Of a stretch of DNA of 34,536 bases, positions 1-7,987 are shown in pieces. The stretch's first letter is position 1, and every line of letters starts with the position of its first letter. Source of the stretch: JAVZLH01 sp049700435 (GTDB lineage: Archaea > Thermoproteota > Bathyarchaeia > Bathyarchaeales > Bathycorpusculaceae); the NCBI GenBank assembly GCA_049700435.1, contig JBNAVK010000009.1, positions 1 to 34,536 on the forward strand, written 5' to 3'. The notes under the pieces are model-generated. The model made no database searches. It was not told where the DNA came from and worked only from the letters and a program-made list of their open reading frames with translations. A program made the translations under genes and the position numbers.

Positions 1-603
1 CAAGCGTTAAAACAATTAAAGAAATATGAAGAATTCATCGAAAAACACAGCCCAGTAACGAAAAACAGCGGTCTTTTTTTCTTCGACTCCATTGGGCTAA
101 TAAGACCAGAGGTTGTGAGGCATAGGCGAAAGTTTACACAGAGATATCTACCTCCAAAAGATGCGAAAGTTCTTTTGCTTATGCCGCAAATCCAAAGCAA
201 ACCGTTCCACAAGGCAAAGGAATTTAGGAAAAGCGAAAAGCTTCTCAAGGAAATTTTGAAAACAGACCTAAGCAAGGTTCACGTGTGCTTTTACGCTGCT
301 CCTTTTGGCGTTGTTCCAATCGAGCTTGACGAAGTTTACCCGCTTTCTCAACACGAAACTGTGCTTCCACTTGACACGGAGACAAAAGTGCATGTAGCTA
401 ACGAAATCGCGGAATACATCAACCGAACAAATTATAAGACAATAATACTTGTAAACGACCCAGAAAATTGGAAAAACACTGTTTTAAACGCATGCAGAAA
501 AGCTTGTAAACAAAAAGGCATCAAATTCAAAACCGTAAGCATGAAAAGTTTTAGGCTCAGCCAAGGCAAACAACTTATAGTTCCCGAACAACCATTTTCA
601 TAA
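1..603 (+). CDS. C-terminal part of an archaeosine-type tRNA transglycosylase / ArcS-like (DUF5591) protein, 5'-truncated
   Basis: The reading frame is open from base 1, so the gene begins outside the window; the GTG at 115 is probably internal. About 200 C-terminal residues are visible. The stretch FFDSIGLIRPEVVRHRR resembles the end of the TIM-barrel region of tRNA-guanine transglycosylases, where a D-S-x(2-3)-RPE-V pattern is common. It is followed by a DUF5591-like domain containing FGVVPIELDEVYPLSQ, typical of archaeosine synthase (ArcS) and its TgtA2 relatives. These enzymes make archaeosine at position 15 of tRNA. The catalytic core is off-window, so I cannot tell active ArcS from a transglycosylase paralogue. 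The next gene starts 18 nt after the stop, suggesting co-transcription. Confidence 0.65.
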   Translation, partial: QALKQLKKYEEFIEKHSPVTKNSGLFFFDSIGLIRPEVVRHRRKFTQRYLPPKDAKVLLLMPQIQSKPFHKAKEFRKSEKLLKEILKTDLSKVHVCFYAAPFGVVPIELDEVYPLSQHETVLPLDTETKVHVANEIAEYINRTNYKTIILVNDPENWKNTVLNACRKACKQKGIKFKTVSMKSFRLSQGKQLIVPEQPFS

Positions 604-621
604 AGTCACGAGCGAGTAAAA

Positions 622-1227
622 GTGATTCGCGCAGACCTACACATCCACACAACATATTCATTTGACGCGTCAATCCAGCCAAAAACCCTAGTGGATCAGC
701 TCTACGCGCATCCATTTATTAAAGCCATAGCCGTGACAGATCACAACACGGTTGAGGGCTACTACAAAGTGCGCGAACTAGCCTCACCATACAAGGACAT
801 TCTGATAATTCCAGGAGTTGAAGTATCCACGGTTGAAGGAGACCTAATAGTTTTAGGCGTTGCAGAACTACCGCCTGAACCATGGACAACCCAAAGCGTA
901 ATTAATTTCGTGAAAGAAAGAGACGGTGTAGTCGTCGCTGCCCATCCCTATAGGGTTTACGGTTTAGGCGATCTTGTCAAAAAATACAATTTAGACGCCA
1001 TAGAAGTTCTAAACGGCGCTTCACCGCCTTATACAAACAAAAAAGCTGAAAACTTAGCTAGGGAGCTGGGTTTACCAGGCGTTGCTGGCAGTGACGCCCA
1101 TGCAGTAAGTGAATTGTGGACTGTTTACACGGAAATTCAAGCCTCTCCGGATGTTAACGAAATTTTAGAAGCTATAAAAAAGGGATTGGTTAGAGCTTCT
1201 CCAATTGGGAAGTCAATACATTTTTAA
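622..1227 (+). CDS. PHP-domain metal-dependent phosphoesterase
   Basis: A 201-residue stand-alone PHP domain. The metal-binding motifs are visible in order: DLHIHTTYS (His7, His9), TDHNT (Asp40, His41), PGVEVS (Glu67), HPYR (His108) and GSDAH (Asp158, His160). The family hydrolyses phosphoesters such as nucleotide or histidinol phosphates with a trinuclear metal site; the substrate cannot be read from sequence. Start is GTG at 622, directly giving the conserved first strand. No transmembrane segment is seen, so it should be cytosolic. It lies between a tRNA-modification gene and an RNA nuclease gene on the same strand, so an RNA-related role is possible but unproven. Confidence 0.85.
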   Translation: MIRADLHIHTTYSFDASIQPKTLVDQLYAHPFIKAIAVTDHNTVEGYYKVRELASPYKDILIIPGVEVSTVEGDLIVLGVAELPPEPWTTQSVINFVKERDGVVVAAHPYRVYGLGDLVKKYNLDAIEVLNGASPPYTNKKAENLARELGLPGVAGSDAHAVSELWTVYTEIQASPDVNEILEAIKKGLVRASPIGKSIHF

Positions 1228-1254
1228 AAGAGCAAAATGCATGATTAGGCATTA

Positions 1255-2535
1255 GTGCAAATAGGCGAAGTGATTCCGTTGAAGATTAGGTTTCTAGGCG
1301 GAACCCAAGAGGTTGGAAGAATAGCCATAGCGGTAAGCACGGAAAAAACGCAGATACTGCTCGATTACGGCGTCATGCTGAACCACGAACCAGGATTTCC
1401 CATGCATATACCGCCAAAAGACGTTGACGCATTAGTCCTAACCCACAGCCACCTCGACCACTCCGGCGCAGCCCCAATCTTCTACGTCCACGACAAAAAA
1501 CCGCTATACACGAATAAACTAAACTTGGAGCTAACCCAACTTCTAATTTCAGACTTCATCCACTTATCGGGCTATTATTTGCCATTCGAATATTTAGAAC
1601 TAAGGTCCATGGCTAGAAGCCTCAAGCACGTAGACTTTGGAGCTGAAGAGGAAATCGGAGACATAAAACTCCAATTCTTTAACGCAGGGCATATACCGGG
1701 GAGCGCGCAAATACTCGCCGAAGCAGAAGGGAAAAAGGTACTTTACACAGGTGACTTTAACACCATAAACACAAGGCTCTTGAAAGGCGCCAAAATGGAT
1801 TACAACGACTTAGACGCCGTTATAATAGAAAGCACCTACGCCGACGAAGACCACACAGAACGTTTAGAGCTGGAAAAACGCCTCGTAAGCGAAGCCACAG
1901 ATATCGTGGAAAGAGGCGGCACAGTTCTAATCCCAGCCTTTGGAGTTGGAAGATCACAGGAGATCACATGCGTTTTAGCAGCTCACCATTTTGAGCATCC
2001 CGTTGCCATAGACGGAATGGCGCGAGAAGCAAGCAGAATAATGATGACCTATACACAGTATCTTGGGGACCCCAAACTTTTCATGGATGCCATACATTCC
2101 GTCGACTGGGTTGAAGGCTGGAGAGACCGCAGAAAGGTAATAAAAAGACCTGGAGTAATAATTGCTCCGGCTGGGATGCTTAAGGGTGGTCCAGCTGTTT
2201 TTTACACATCAAAGATTGGTAAAAGGGGGAACAACGCGATTTTTCTAGTGAGTTATCAGATTCCTGGCACGCCGGGAAGAGAGCTGTTAGAGAAGGGCAT
2301 ATGTGTTATTGATGGTAAGATGAGGAAGGTTAAGGCTCGTGTGGAACATTTTGATTTTTCATCCCACTGTGGGGCAAAAGAACTTAGAGAAGCCATTAAA
2401 AGCCTCGGTGGAAAACCAAAGGTTTATGTTGTTCACGGTGCAGAGGGAAACTGCGACCTTTTCGCTAAGTGGATAAGGGAGGAGTTAGGTTTAGAGGCTT
2501 CAGCTCCAAAAGCCGGAGATATTGTTGAGGTCTAG
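1255..2535 (+). CDS. aCPSF2-like metallo-beta-lactamase/beta-CASP ribonuclease
   Basis: A 426-residue metallo-beta-lactamase fold with a beta-CASP insertion. The zinc motif HSHLDH is at residues 64-69, the GHIPGSAQ region follows, YTGDFN supplies a metal-binding Asp, and later motifs include PAFGVGRSQE, APAGML and SSHCG. It lacks the N-terminal KH domains of aCPSF1, so it matches the shorter archaeal aCPSF2 type, related to eukaryotic CPSF73 and bacterial RNase J. Such proteins cut or trim RNA in the cytosol. GTG at 1255, GTG at 1270 and TTG at 1279 are all possible starts; 1270 or 1279 would bring the protein closer to the conserved KIRFLGG strand. The next gene overlaps or abuts its end. 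Confidence 0.85.
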   Translation: MQIGEVIPLKIRFLGGTQEVGRIAIAVSTEKTQILLDYGVMLNHEPGFPMHIPPKDVDALVLTHSHLDHSGAAPIFYVHDKKPLYTNKLNLELTQLLISDFIHLSGYYLPFEYLELRSMARSLKHVDFGAEEEIGDIKLQFFNAGHIPGSAQILAEAEGKKVLYTGDFNTINTRLLKGAKMDYNDLDAVIIESTYADEDHTERLELEKRLVSEATDIVERGGTVLIPAFGVGRSQEITCVLAAHHFEHPVAIDGMAREASRIMMTYTQYLGDPKLFMDAIHSVDWVEGWRDRRKVIKRPGVIIAPAGMLKGGPAVFYTSKIGKRGNNAIFLVSYQIPGTPGRELLEKGICVIDGKMRKVKARVEHFDFSSHCGAKELREAIKSLGGKPKVYVVHGAEGNCDLFAKWIREELGLEASAPKAGDIVEV

Positions 2536-2542
2536 AGGAATC

Positions 2543-3094
2543 ATGCATATTGGGATTTTGCGCGTAGGTCAAGTAGATCAGCAAGTGATAAGCCGAATTC
2601 AAGAAAACTTGCACATGACCCTCCCTGAAGCCACATGCACGTTAATTGATGAAATGTTACCAATACCCGAAGAAGCTTTGAACAGCGCAAGGCAACAGTA
2701 CCGCTCAGACTTTATACTAAACAAAATTCGCATTTACGCTGAAGAACAAAAGGCCTTCGACAAAATTTTAGGGGTTGTTGACGTTGACATTTTTGTGCCA
2801 AACTTAAATTTTGTTTTCGGAGAAGCAGAATGCCCCGGGAAAGTGGCTTTGATAAGTTTGTGGAGGCTTAGACCAGAATACTACGGAAGTCCTTCAAAAA
2901 CTGAACTTTTTATAGAAAGAGGCACAAAGGAGGCTTTGCACGAACTTGGGCATACTTTAGGTTTGAGGCATTGTTCCAACCCTTTTTGCGTTATGTATTT
3001 TTCCAATTCGATTTTCGAAACCGACAGAAAACAAAGCTTATTCTGCAACAAATGCTCCTTAAAAGTTGAAAAAGCTTTAGAAAACCTTGGGTGA
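2543..3094 (+). CDS. amzA: archaemetzincin (zinc metalloprotease family M54)
   Basis: The signature HELGHTLGLRHC lies at residues 133-144 and is followed by Cys149, Met151 and a CNKC pair (Cys168, Cys171). This is the archaemetzincin arrangement: a catalytic zinc held by three His and a second, structural zinc held by four Cys. Length is 183 residues, normal for the family. I chose ATG 2543 because it has a GAGGAA ribosome site just upstream and gives the usual MHIGILRVG start; a TTG at 2522 would overlap the previous gene. No signal peptide is visible, so it is likely cytosolic. Natural substrates of archaeal members are unknown. Confidence 0.93.
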   Translation: MHIGILRVGQVDQQVISRIQENLHMTLPEATCTLIDEMLPIPEEALNSARQQYRSDFILNKIRIYAEEQKAFDKILGVVDVDIFVPNLNFVFGEAECPGKVALISLWRLRPEYYGSPSKTELFIERGTKEALHELGHTLGLRHCSNPFCVMYFSNSIFETDRKQSLFCNKCSLKVEKALENLG

Positions 3095-3930
3095 AAAGGG
3101 CTTTGAGTTACAAGTTTAAGGCAAGACCAATCCATCTGGCGCCGGTTTTGGCAAGCCTACTGTTTGGTGTTTTCTGCGCATTTTTAATAGCAACCTCCCA
3201 AATGAGCATCTACACAATTACTCCATTCCAAGACGACATTTTCGGATCTTTCGGCAACGCCCTTTATTTTGTCGTTCTCGTTGGCGTTGGCGCATCGCTA
3301 CTATATTTTCTTATAAAACGGGGAAACCGTAAATTGATTAACTTGATTACAGGGTTTGCTTTAACAATGGCTATCTTCATGTTATGTGTTGTTTATACGT
3401 TCGCTGTGTTTTCAAGAATCACTTTTCCATACTTGGAAGCGTTAACCTTAACTTTTTCTCTGATCCTGACGGTCTTTTCAAGCTTTGTGATATTCCGACT
3501 TGGCGGCAAGATTCGCGATGTCATAACCATTTTTTTGGGGGGAGCCCTAGGAACATTTTTGGGAGTTTCAATTCAGACACTAAGCACCATAACGATTCTG
3601 GTTTTTCTGGCAATCTACGACGCTTTCACAGTGTATTATGGACCTGTTGGAAAGATGGCGCACATAGGGCTCGAACAATTCCGTGGCTTAAGCTACTCTT
3701 TTAAGGGCATCCAAATGGGTCTAGGCGATCTGACATTCTATTCCATGCTTTCTGGGCATATGTTTCTAAACTTCGGCTTTGTACCATGCTTAGCCTCTAT
3801 TCTCGGGGTTCTGCTTGGGTGCTTGTTAGTTTTCAAGATACTTGAGAGAAAAGGAATGTTTCCTGGACTTCCATTTCCTGTGTCATTCGGTTTAGCTTTT
3901 GGTTTCCTCGCTTCGCTTTTATGCGCTTGA
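3091..3930 (+). CDS. presenilin-like (A22-type) GxGD intramembrane aspartyl protease
   Basis: A 279-residue multi-pass membrane protein with about nine hydrophobic segments. The two catalytic motifs of GxGD proteases are visible: AIYD (Asp177) and MGLGDLTFYS (Gly210-Asp213). PGLP at 258-261 sits where presenilins have PAL. These features match archaeal presenilin/signal-peptide-peptidase homologues, which cleave substrates within the membrane. The GTG start at 3091 overlaps the TGA of the archaemetzincin gene, so the two are translationally coupled. Its 3' end overlaps the convergent small CooT gene by 12 nt. The substrate is unknown. A type IV filament cluster lies about 1.1 kb downstream; filament systems need a related A24 GxGD peptidase, but this gene looks A22-like. 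Confidence 0.85.
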   Translation: MKRALSYKFKARPIHLAPVLASLLFGVFCAFLIATSQMSIYTITPFQDDIFGSFGNALYFVVLVGVGASLLYFLIKRGNRKLINLITGFALTMAIFMLCVVYTFAVFSRITFPYLEALTLTFSLILTVFSSFVIFRLGGKIRDVITIFLGGALGTFLGVSIQTLSTITILVFLAIYDAFTVYYGPVGKMAHIGLEQFRGLSYSFKGIQMGLGDLTFYSMLSGHMFLNFGFVPCLASILGVLLGCLLVFKILERKGMFPGLPFPVSFGLAFGFLASLLCA

Positions 3931-4098
3931 TAGAACCAAGCGTGTGGAGTTAACATCAACCTCCACAATTTTGCTGTTTTTGAACTCCTTAGATTTTCCA
4001 AGCACGTCTTTAACGATTACCTTGTCGCTTTCCACTTTGGCATAAACTGCGTCCTTAAAGACTGTTTTTCCGTTAAGGATTACGGTGAACTCGCACAT
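3919..4098 (-). CDS. CooT-family nickel-binding protein (59 aa)
   Basis: A small gene on the minus strand. The translation begins MCEFTVILNG and continues with VYAKVES, a VKDVLGK turn and an IVEVDVNSTRLVL end. This matches the CooT family (COG1532), small beta-rich proteins that bind nickel through Cys2 and are linked to Ni insertion into carbon monoxide dehydrogenase. Cys2 is present. Length is normal. A TATA-like box at 4131-4141 and a separate T-rich stretch after the upstream gene suggest its own transcript. It overlaps the convergent protease gene by 12 nt. Some members were earlier annotated as RNA-binding, so the nickel role is by family only. Confidence 0.8.
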   Translation of the reverse strand: MCEFTVILNGKTVFKDAVYAKVESDKVIVKDVLGKSKEFKNSKIVEVDVNSTRLVLSSA

Positions 4099-4130
4099 TC
4101 TTCATCACATCCACAACATCTAGCGTGTTC

Positions 4131-4141
4131 AATTATAAAAC
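4131..4141 (-). promoter_or_regulatory. TATA-like box for the CooT-like gene
   Basis: On the minus strand this reads as GTTTTATAATT, about 35-43 nt upstream of the CooT ATG at 4098. This position would place transcription start roughly 10 nt before the coding region. Confidence 0.4.
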
Positions 4142-4170
4142 TGTTTTAGGAACAGAAAGCGTGTATTCAA

Positions 4171-4186
4171 CAAAAAAGAAAAGGGG
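4171..4186 (-). terminator. T-rich termination tract after the MTHFR-like gene
   Basis: Read on the minus strand, CCCC is followed by TTTTCTTTTTTG, 7-22 nt after the stop codon of the MTHFR-like gene. Archaeal termination typically uses such oligo-T tracts without a hairpin. Confidence 0.4.
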
Positions 4187-4192
4187 TCTTTG

Positions 4193-4918
4193 TTATTTCC
4201 TGAATTTTTGCAGTCTTTCCAACAGTTCCTTATCGCCTTCGTAATCCCCAGCGCACGTTGCAATCACACCGTCTACAAGGCCTTCCAGCTTTTCCGCATA
4301 GCCCTCAACGCGATCCATAGTTGTTGTGACCGGCCACCCGATCATTTTTACAGTTTCTGCGTTTCTAGGTGTTCCTACTAGGAAGTATGTGTATATGGGC
4401 TTGTTTAGACGTTTACATTCTTTAGCCACTTGCTCCATTGTCGGGAAGGATTTGTCTTCAAGTCTCATGAAGAATATGAAGTCCCAAGCGTCCCTCGCCC
4501 GCGCAACAGTTTCCTCCACTGAACGGCGTGCCGTGAGCAAGCAGCCTAACTTCAGATTCTTCAAACGCACAGTTGTACGCAGGAAATCTCGAGCTTCCTC
4601 AGAAGACTTCAACATTTTGATTGGTTCTCCGTACTTGGGAACATCGCCCATGGTAAGCACAAGACCGTCAAGACCTATGGCGTCTGCTGCTAGAGCTAGA
4701 CCTCCTACTTCAACTGGTCCTTTGTAGTGCAGTATGAATATGGGTATCACTATTTTGTCTGGGTACTTAGTTTTGAGTATACAGCTTACAACTGTACCAC
4801 TGGGGGCTGGCATACCTGCGGCGCTGTCGGTGACATTCCATCCGTCAACAAGGTCCTTGACTTCTTCGGCAAGTTTCAGAAATTTTCTTGTCGGAACAAA
4901 TTCGTGTAATATTTTCAT
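4193..4918 (-). CDS. methylenetetrahydrofolate-reductase-like TIM-barrel protein
   Basis: A 241-residue protein with features of the MetF/MTHFR FAD-dependent barrel: DGWNVTDSAAG near the start (the strand where the family has V-(N/S)-x-T), a middle strand IVIPIFILHYKG, then LDGLVLTMGDVPKYGEP, matching the conserved L-x-L-x-GD-x-P turn. The family reduces methylene-tetrahydropterin to the methyl form in C1 metabolism. It is shorter than bacterial MetF (near 290 aa). I prefer ATG 4918 because a T-rich TATA-like element lies about 31-40 nt upstream; a TTG at 4972 would add 18 residues but has its purine-rich site directly abutting it. The CooT-like gene follows on the same strand. Exact cofactor and pterin are uncertain. 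Confidence 0.62.
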   Translation of the reverse strand: MKILHEFVPTRKFLKLAEEVKDLVDGWNVTDSAAGMPAPSGTVVSCILKTKYPDKIVIPIFILHYKGPVEVGGLALAADAIGLDGLVLTMGDVPKYGEPIKMLKSSEEARDFLRTTVRLKNLKLGCLLTARRSVEETVARARDAWDFIFFMRLEDKSFPTMEQVAKECKRLNKPIYTYFLVGTPRNAETVKMIGWPVTTTMDRVEGYAEKLEGLVDGVIATCAGDYEGDKELLERLQKFRK

Positions 4919-5075
4919 TAAATATCCCGAGTGAGGAGTGTTTGTTAGAATTAAAAAATCTTTTGCATGCAACTCCTCGGATTGTTATGTGTAGTTTTGT
5001 TCTACACACACTACCTTATCTTATCACGAGGCTGGAAAGTTTTGATTAGACATGTAAGAGAGGAGGCTGTAAGGT

Positions 5076-5915
5076 TTGTATATAAGACATTTCAGGGAAA
5101 GGCTAAGAAGGCTGCTGTGTTCGAAGAGGGCATTAGCCATACCGGTAACCTACCTAATCCTATTCGTTTCGCTGCTAGCCATAATCTCCGCAACTTACAG
5201 CCTCGCAGTAGCGAAAATAAGTGCGAGAGGCGCGATGCTGAATGCTTCCGTCTCCAAAAGAAACATGCAAGTCCTAGATGATGCAGTGCGTTCTGTCACT
5301 TGGAGCTTTGGGGCTTCAGAAGTTGTTTACATGGATGATTGTGGGGGCGTCTTCAAAACACAACCAGAAGCAAAAAACCTGATCTTAAACTTCACGGATG
5401 GACAAACATTTTATGATTTGCTGTTTAATAGTTCTGTTGGCAAAGCCCTCTATGAGCTTGAGCCTTCAGAACTCAATTATGAAGGCTTGTATTTAAGGGG
5501 AGATGAAAGAGCTCTAATAAGCCAAAGCGCCTTCACAATGACACAACTTTATTTTGGCACAGGCGAAAACGCAAAGGAGTTGACACTCTGTTACCGCCCA
5601 TTTGTAACGATAACAGCCACGGGTTCGGTTGGCGGAAAACCATTAAACATAGTTCGTGTGTACATCATAAACCTAAATTCCTCGCAGTCTCTGATGCTTA
5701 AGGAGAAATTCTATCTCAAAGTAACAGCCATGGACGTCATAACAACAACACGTCAATACGAGTTTAACCAGTCAGTCTCTTCGCTTCTGTTGAAGGCGTT
5801 TCTCGACGAAGCTCAAAACACCGTTATGCTTCCAATTTCCAGCAGCGATGAAGGCGCCGTTGTAAAATTGGAACTGGTCACATGTAACATCAAAATTCAG
5901 AGGGTGGAGGTGTAA
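5076..5915 (+). CDS. pilin-like secreted protein 1 of the type IV filament cluster
   Basis: A 279-residue protein starting with a basic stretch (RERLRRLLCSKR) followed by ALAIPVTYLILFVSLLAII, a single hydrophobic helix, then a long extracytoplasmic domain rich in N-x-S/T sequons. The K-R-A junction before the hydrophobic segment resembles archaeal class III (prepilin) signal peptides, where cleavage occurs before the helix, although a Glu at +5 is absent. The rest is probably a beta-rich outer domain. TTG at 5076 is preceded by AGGAGG at 5061-5066, a strong ribosome site. It is the first gene of a tight cluster with a secretion ATPase and platform protein, hence the pilin-like call. Function as a major or minor subunit cannot be told. 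Confidence 0.6.
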   Translation: MYIRHFRERLRRLLCSKRALAIPVTYLILFVSLLAIISATYSLAVAKISARGAMLNASVSKRNMQVLDDAVRSVTWSFGASEVVYMDDCGGVFKTQPEAKNLILNFTDGQTFYDLLFNSSVGKALYELEPSELNYEGLYLRGDERALISQSAFTMTQLYFGTGENAKELTLCYRPFVTITATGSVGGKPLNIVRVYIINLNSSQSLMLKEKFYLKVTAMDVITTTRQYEFNQSVSSLLLKAFLDEAQNTVMLPISSSDEGAVVKLELVTCNIKIQRVEV

Positions 5916-5918
5916 AGG

Positions 5919-6377
5919 TTGCCATCAATAACGCCGAGCTACCTCTACACTTTCATCGCATTAATAGCCGTCTGCAGCCTCCTTACGTTCTCTTCAATGG
6001 CTTACACGAACACATTACGCACTTTTTCGGAAATAAGGAAACTAAAAAATTTAATAGACCTCTTGGCAGCCAAAAGTACAGAACTTTTAACACTCGCCAA
6101 AACCACGAACGCCACAGCTGAAACATTCATTCAAATGCCCACAACAATAGGAAACAAACTGTACTGGCTCCAACTCTGCAATGACTCGTCTAAGGCTTGG
6201 GTGGAAGGCGGCTTCGGAAACAACCTACAAGAAGAAACAGAACTAAGCGTCTACCTCCCAAGTGCAGTTTCAGCCAGCGGCTATTACGTGGCTGGGCATG
6301 GAGCAGCACGCCTACTCTGCCATGTTGATAATGGAATTTTGCAAGTAAGGCTCACAGGCTTTGCGGAAGGTGAATAA
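5919..6377 (+). CDS. pilin-like membrane-anchored protein 2 of the filament cluster
   Basis: A 152-residue protein of no recognised family. It has a very short, uncharged N-terminus (MPSITPSY), one hydrophobic helix (residues about 9-30), a helical segment near 35-60 and an outer domain with several N-x-S/T sequons. TTG at 5919 follows GGTGGAGG at 5903-5910 and lies 3 nt after the previous stop, so it is translationally coupled. Size and topology fit a minor pilin or pseudopilin. The lack of basic residues before the helix means a classical class III cleavage site is not obvious. Confidence 0.55.
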   Translation: MPSITPSYLYTFIALIAVCSLLTFSSMAYTNTLRTFSEIRKLKNLIDLLAAKSTELLTLAKTTNATAETFIQMPTTIGNKLYWLQLCNDSSKAWVEGGFGNNLQEETELSVYLPSAVSASGYYVAGHGAARLLCHVDNGILQVRLTGFAEGE

Positions 6378-6378
6378 A

Positions 6379-7983
6379 GTGAAGTTAAATTTTAAATTGA
6401 GAAAGGAAAGGGCTCAAGGTGAAGAAGCCTTCAAGGAAATGATGAAGGAAGAGGGAAGCCTAGTCGAGTTTTTAGATGTTAAAAAATGGAGTGTACCTGA
6501 AGGTTACGTGGAAGTTGAATATTATCCGCTTAAGCCTCCCTTCTCCTACGCAGCCATAGTTCAGAACGAAGAAACCATGGAGTACTTGTATGTTCTCGAC
6601 GAGCTCCCCATAACAAGGGAGGAGCGGGACGGCTACTTCAGGTTAAGAAACATTTTGGAGTATGAGCTTCAAGCGCCAGAAGGCGAGGAAACACTAGCAG
6701 AGTCCTTCAAAAGACAAATGCCGTTAATACTTTCAACTCACCAAAAACTATTTGCCGGAATCTCCCCCGTTGGAATGCGCAAAATCCTCTACTACCTTGA
6801 GAGAGACATCGTAGGCTACGGGAAAATCGACCCTTTAATGTATGACGAATATGTTGAGGACATCGGATGCAGCGGAATTAACAAACCCATATTTTTGTGG
6901 CACAGAAAATACGAGAACATAAAAACCAACATTGTTTTCCGTGATGAACAGGAACTTGACGACTTCATAATGCGCGTAGTCCACAAAGCTGGAAAACATG
7001 TAAGCATAGCCTTCCCCATAGTGGATGTTACGCTCCCGGAAAAGCACCGTTTAGCAGTCTCCTTTGGAAAAGAGACAACGCCGGCAGGAACGTCGTTCAC
7101 AATAAGGAAGTTCCGCAAAGACCCATTCACAATAATAGACTTAATCGAAAACGAGACAATAGACGAAAACATAGCCGCGTATCTGTGGCTTTTGATGGAG
7201 AACAAAATGTCCCTGATGATTATAGGGGCAACGGGTGCTGGAAAAACAACGGCTCTAAACGCCATTGCATGTCTCATAAGACCAAGCCACAAAATAATCT
7301 CAGTTGAGGAAGTTGCAGAAATTAATTTGCCGCATGAAAACTGGACTTCAACAATAGCACGTTCAGGCTTCGGAGTTGAGGGCGAAGGAGAAATCACCCT
7401 ATATGACTTGATAAAATCTGCTGTGAGACACCGCCCAGACCTAATAATTGTTGGAGAAGTCCGCGGCGAAGAAGCCTACGTGCTGTTTCAGGCGCTTGCA
7501 ACTGGACACGGAGGTTTGTGCACTCTTCACGCTGAAGATGTTGACACAGCCATTAAGAGATTAACGCAACCTCCTATGAGCATTCCACCATCAATAATTC
7601 CGCTGATGAACTGCGTTATAAACGTAAAACACGTAAGAACACCAGTATTCCTCGAATCTGGAAGAAGACTTTCAAGCAGAAAATTCATAAGCGTTTCAGA
7701 AATAAAAGACGCGAACAGTTTCCAAGAAGTTTTCAGCTGGAACCCTTCAAACGACACATTCCAAGAGAGATTAGCTGAAAGCTACCTTCTGAAAAAAATG
7801 GCTGCAAGCCTAGACATACCAGTTGAAAAGCTCCTCGACGAACTGGAATACCGCAAAAGAATATTGGTGCATATGGTTGAGCATAACATCCGCGACTACA
7901 GAAGCGTGAACAAGGTTTTAAGCAAATACTACAACAACCCGCAGCTTTTCCAAAGGGAATTTCTAGAAAACTTCAAGAGGTGA
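6379..7983 (+). CDS. type II/IV secretion-family ATPase (TadA/ArlI/GspE-like)
   Basis: A 534-residue traffic ATPase of the family that powers type IV pili, archaella, Tad pili and type II secretion. After an N-terminal domain of about 250 residues come Walker A GATGAGKT (about 283-290), an acidic box around SVEEVAEINLP, Walker B PDLIIVGEVRGEEA (about 353-365) and the His box TGHGGLCTLHAED. Mechanism: a cytosolic hexamer drives filament assembly through the adjacent platform protein. I chose GTG 6379 over TTG 6361 because it follows the previous stop and has GGAAGGTGA upstream. It is the only ATPase in the cluster; no second retraction ATPase is seen. Confidence 0.9.
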   Translation: MKLNFKLRKERAQGEEAFKEMMKEEGSLVEFLDVKKWSVPEGYVEVEYYPLKPPFSYAAIVQNEETMEYLYVLDELPITREERDGYFRLRNILEYELQAPEGEETLAESFKRQMPLILSTHQKLFAGISPVGMRKILYYLERDIVGYGKIDPLMYDEYVEDIGCSGINKPIFLWHRKYENIKTNIVFRDEQELDDFIMRVVHKAGKHVSIAFPIVDVTLPEKHRLAVSFGKETTPAGTSFTIRKFRKDPFTIIDLIENETIDENIAAYLWLLMENKMSLMIIGATGAGKTTALNAIACLIRPSHKIISVEEVAEINLPHENWTSTIARSGFGVEGEGEITLYDLIKSAVRHRPDLIIVGEVRGEEAYVLFQALATGHGGLCTLHAEDVDTAIKRLTQPPMSIPPSIIPLMNCVINVKHVRTPVFLESGRRLSSRKFISVSEIKDANSFQEVFSWNPSNDTFQERLAESYLLKKMAASLDIPVEKLLDELEYRKRILVHMVEHNIRDYRSVNKVLSKYYNNPQLFQREFLENFKR

Positions 7984-7987
7984 AAAA

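Noticed and set aside
4967..5281. Plus-strand ORF of 104 codons upstream of and overlapping pilin-like gene 1
   Set aside because: It runs through the divergent promoter region and the coding start of the next gene in another frame; no family likeness, and the strong ribosome site at 5061-5066 belongs to the TTG at 5076.
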